From Alnus glutinosa (Eukaryota; Streptophyta; Magnoliopsida; Fagales; Betulaceae): a DNA stretch of 64,000 nt. The notes below the pieces were generated by a model, which saw only the letters and a program-made list of their open reading frames with translations, was not told the origin of the DNA and did not search any database. The stretch spans positions 870,501-934,500 of the forward strand of contig NC_084886.1 in the NCBI RefSeq assembly GCF_958979055.1, in the 5' to 3' direction. Shown one piece after another: positions 62,301 through 64,000 of the stretch. A program made the translations under genes and the position numbers. Position 1 is the first letter of the stretch. Every line of letters begins with the position of its first letter.

Positions 62301-63450
62301 AGAATTGAATCTAAATCGTGTGTACTAAGCTCTGATACCAATTGAAAATTAAAGATGACTTCTAATTTATCAAGTGTGTGCAATAGTGTGTAACAAAATA
62401 TCACAATGCGGAAATAAAAAAGACAGATATTTTGTTGACGAAGTAGAAACTCAATTAAGAGAAAAATCACTTCGTGGCAACCAAACCTAGGATATCCACT
62501 ATTCAGAAGACAGAGCTAATTACAAAGCAGTAGCAATCATAGACCCTTATGCAGTGGTCGTACCTTGAACTCTGACGTGTAACCCAACAATAACGCCTCA
62601 CAACCAAGTCACCTACTTGAAAGGGTCTTCAATAGAATCATTTATCTTAAGGCCAACCCCTAAGATAGACTTCAGTTTAGCACAACAACAGCACTTGGCA
62701 ATGGCTTGAGAGTGAACGGATCAGCACAATAACTTTTAAAATAAACTCTTTAAGCACTACCTGAATTCTTACAAATTACATGCCTACAGGTTTCTATTTA
62801 CATGCCATAGAAACCTAAATCACGTCTGATACGGTTTTGCTAGGCGACGTCCGGGTGGTAGCTGAGGGCGTCTGGATGGACAACTATGCGATCGGTTTTC
62901 CAAATTCGCTTGAAATTATTTCCTGAATAGAGCCGCGTTCAGATGATGTTGCCCTAGAGTCCTAATGGTTGTACTTCAGCTGCACACAATTTCCATATTA
63001 AAGCTTGAGCGTCTGGACCATGAAGACAGACGTCCGGACGGGTGAACTTGTGTGACATGCTATTTTCATATTAAGGCTTGCGCGTCCGGACCATGGAGAC
63101 TAAAATCCGGACGATTAATCTTTGTATGCATGACTTGCCTTATCAAGGATAGCGTCCAGATGGGAACATACATCGTCCAAACGGTTGTAGTTGTCTTCAC
63201 ATATCTGTGTTTTGGAAAGAAATCTTTTGACTTGTCAAACACTAAAAGGCGTTCAGCCGTGTTGCTGAGACGTCCGGATAGATGCAACCTGGAGCAGTTC
63301 GAAACTTCTCGACACAGAGGAAGGTCCAAACGGAAGGTTTTTGTCGTCCAGATAGATGATGCTTTTACAGTTGAGCGTCCGGACGGAATATCACGTCGTC
63401 CGGACGGATGCAAAGGATCCAATTCTTCTGACTTGGAATTTGAGCAAAAT
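59358..63450 (-). mobile_element. Broken gag-only Ty1/copia LTR element
   Basis: The element lies on the minus strand. Its left LTR (about 59358-59900) and right LTR (from 62343 to roughly 63.4 kb, outer edge uncertain) agree at about 90% by eye where they align. The primer-binding site GCTCTGATACCA (plus strand, 62329-62340), complementary to initiator tRNA-Met, sits just inside the right LTR. A TATA-like CCTATAAATAGAG lies in the left LTR. Internal parts are a gag region with a UBN2-type domain (about 61400-62250), an acidic stretch and a CCHC zinc knuckle with a P/W/Q-rich tail (about 60550-60915). No protease, integrase, reverse transcriptase or RNase H region is present. It is a fossil with a large internal loss and several coding breaks. 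LTR divergence suggests an insertion some millions of years old. Confidence 0.82.
62850..63412. repeat. Cluster of CGTCCGGACG-like palindromes in the LTR region
   Basis: About ten variants of the palindrome (for example ACGTCCGGACGGG near 63029, GCGTCCGGACC near 63080, GCGTCCGGACGG near 63375 and CGTCCGGACGG near 63397) are spread over 560 bp. They are CpG-rich in an otherwise AT-rich neighbourhood and lie in the presumed U3 part of the right LTR. Confidence 0.7.
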
Positions 63451-63479
63451 CTTCTAGAAACATAACTCTGATAGGAAGA

Positions 63480-64000
63480 CTTTGAAATTAACTGAATCCT
63501 TGATAAAAAAAAAAAAAAACATTATTACATAAAAGTGATTTTATCCGATAGAATGCAGCAAATCACAAACTAACGGAGGGGAAGGTGGTGAGGTGGCCAC
63601 TATCCAACAAAAGAGGGGATGACCACCCTCTATGAATGGGTCAATTGTCCTACCCCTACTCTATCCATAAGTAAAGAGCATGACTCGCAACTCATGTACG
63701 CTGCCGATAGGTGGGATAACCTATTCATTTGCAAAAGGGGCAAGTGTACGGTTACCCACCTGCCAAGTAAGGAGGGGAGGGGGGGTTTCCCCTCGACCTA
63801 TTAGCTGAGGGTGTGGGTTGGGACCCACCCATGCTCTCACTAGCAAGGAAACATGAGTGGGTCACAACCCGTATCCTTCGCTAACAGGTGAAGAGATAGT
63901 GGCCTGGCAACCCCACTCTCCTCCTTTGTTGGTGGGTGCAGCGACTGATCTACACATGTCATCAGTGGGTGTGGTTGAATGGTCACCTCATGACCCCTGC
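63480..64000. other. GC-richer repeat-like end of the window
   Basis: From about 63560 the base composition shifts and GTGGGT/ACCCAC-type motifs recur in both orientations (for example GGGTGGGATAACC-like pieces, GGGTTGGGACCCACCC near 63814 and TGGGTGTGGTTG near 63966). This resembles the subterminal region of a DNA transposon, but no terminus or gene is visible before the window ends. Confidence 0.35.

Noticed and set aside
1-64000. CRISPR arrays, phage or bacterial defence systems
   Set aside because: No regularly spaced repeats with unique spacers, no operons and no prokaryotic genes; all genes are intron-bearing plant genes.

Overview
This is nuclear DNA from a flowering plant, most likely a woody eudicot. 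The genes have GT-AG introns and are far apart. The spacers are AT-rich and full of (TA)n and (GA)n microsatellites, MITE-like hairpins and retroelement debris. Six protein-coding genes can be rebuilt exon by exon with phases that close exactly. One nuclear tRNA gene, one decayed calmodulin-like pseudogene and several mobile elements are also visible. There is no bacterial, viral or CRISPR content.

Layout. 3-122: possible last exon of a gene that starts left of the window. 4377-6819 (minus): LITAF-domain protein of the GILP type, 3 exons, 134 aa. 12070-13346 (plus): CFL1-like WW-domain protein, 2 exons, 179 aa. 13.3-29.8 kb: gene-poor, with hairpin MITEs, LTR fossils and a calmodulin-like pseudogene. 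29811-31046 (minus): NAC transcription factor of the NAC083/VNI2 type, 3 exons, 256 aa. 31.3-42.8 kb: gene-poor. 42807-45887 (minus): GDPD1-type glycerophosphodiester phosphodiesterase, 8 exons, 381 aa. 47984-51206 (minus): peroxisomal dienoyl-CoA isomerase DCI1, 2 exons, 276 aa ending in SKL, with a young retroposon in its only intron. 51374-51445 (minus): tRNA-Gln(UUG). 56491-58392 (plus): clade III SWEET sugar transporter, 6 exons, 295 aa. 59.36 to about 63.45 kb: broken gag-only Ty1/copia element on the minus strand. 63.5-64 kb: GC-richer repeat-like DNA.

How the genes relate. They do not form a pathway cluster. From memory, Arabidopsis carries SWEET15/SAG29, NAC083/VNI2 and the LITAF gene side by side (At5g13170, At5g13180, At5g13190). 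Here the same three families occur in the same relative order, about 50 kb apart in total, with CFL1-like, GDPD1 and DCI1 genes between them. That supports naming the SWEET as SWEET15 and points to an old conserved block. SWEET15 and NAC083 are both senescence- and ABA-associated in Arabidopsis. GDPD1 (phosphate salvage from lipid head groups) and DCI1 (peroxisomal beta-oxidation of unsaturated acyl-CoAs) are also compatible with lipid and nutrient remobilisation, but a functional link between neighbours is only inference.

I found no convincing new biological system. The most interesting non-gene signals are: a retroposon in the DCI1 intron with a perfect 14-bp target-site duplication and a second related copy just beyond the gene; a retroposon nested inside an older repeat with an 11-bp duplication; a three-armed foldback element beside the tRNA gene; and a cluster of CGTCCGGACG-like palindromes in the copia LTR region.
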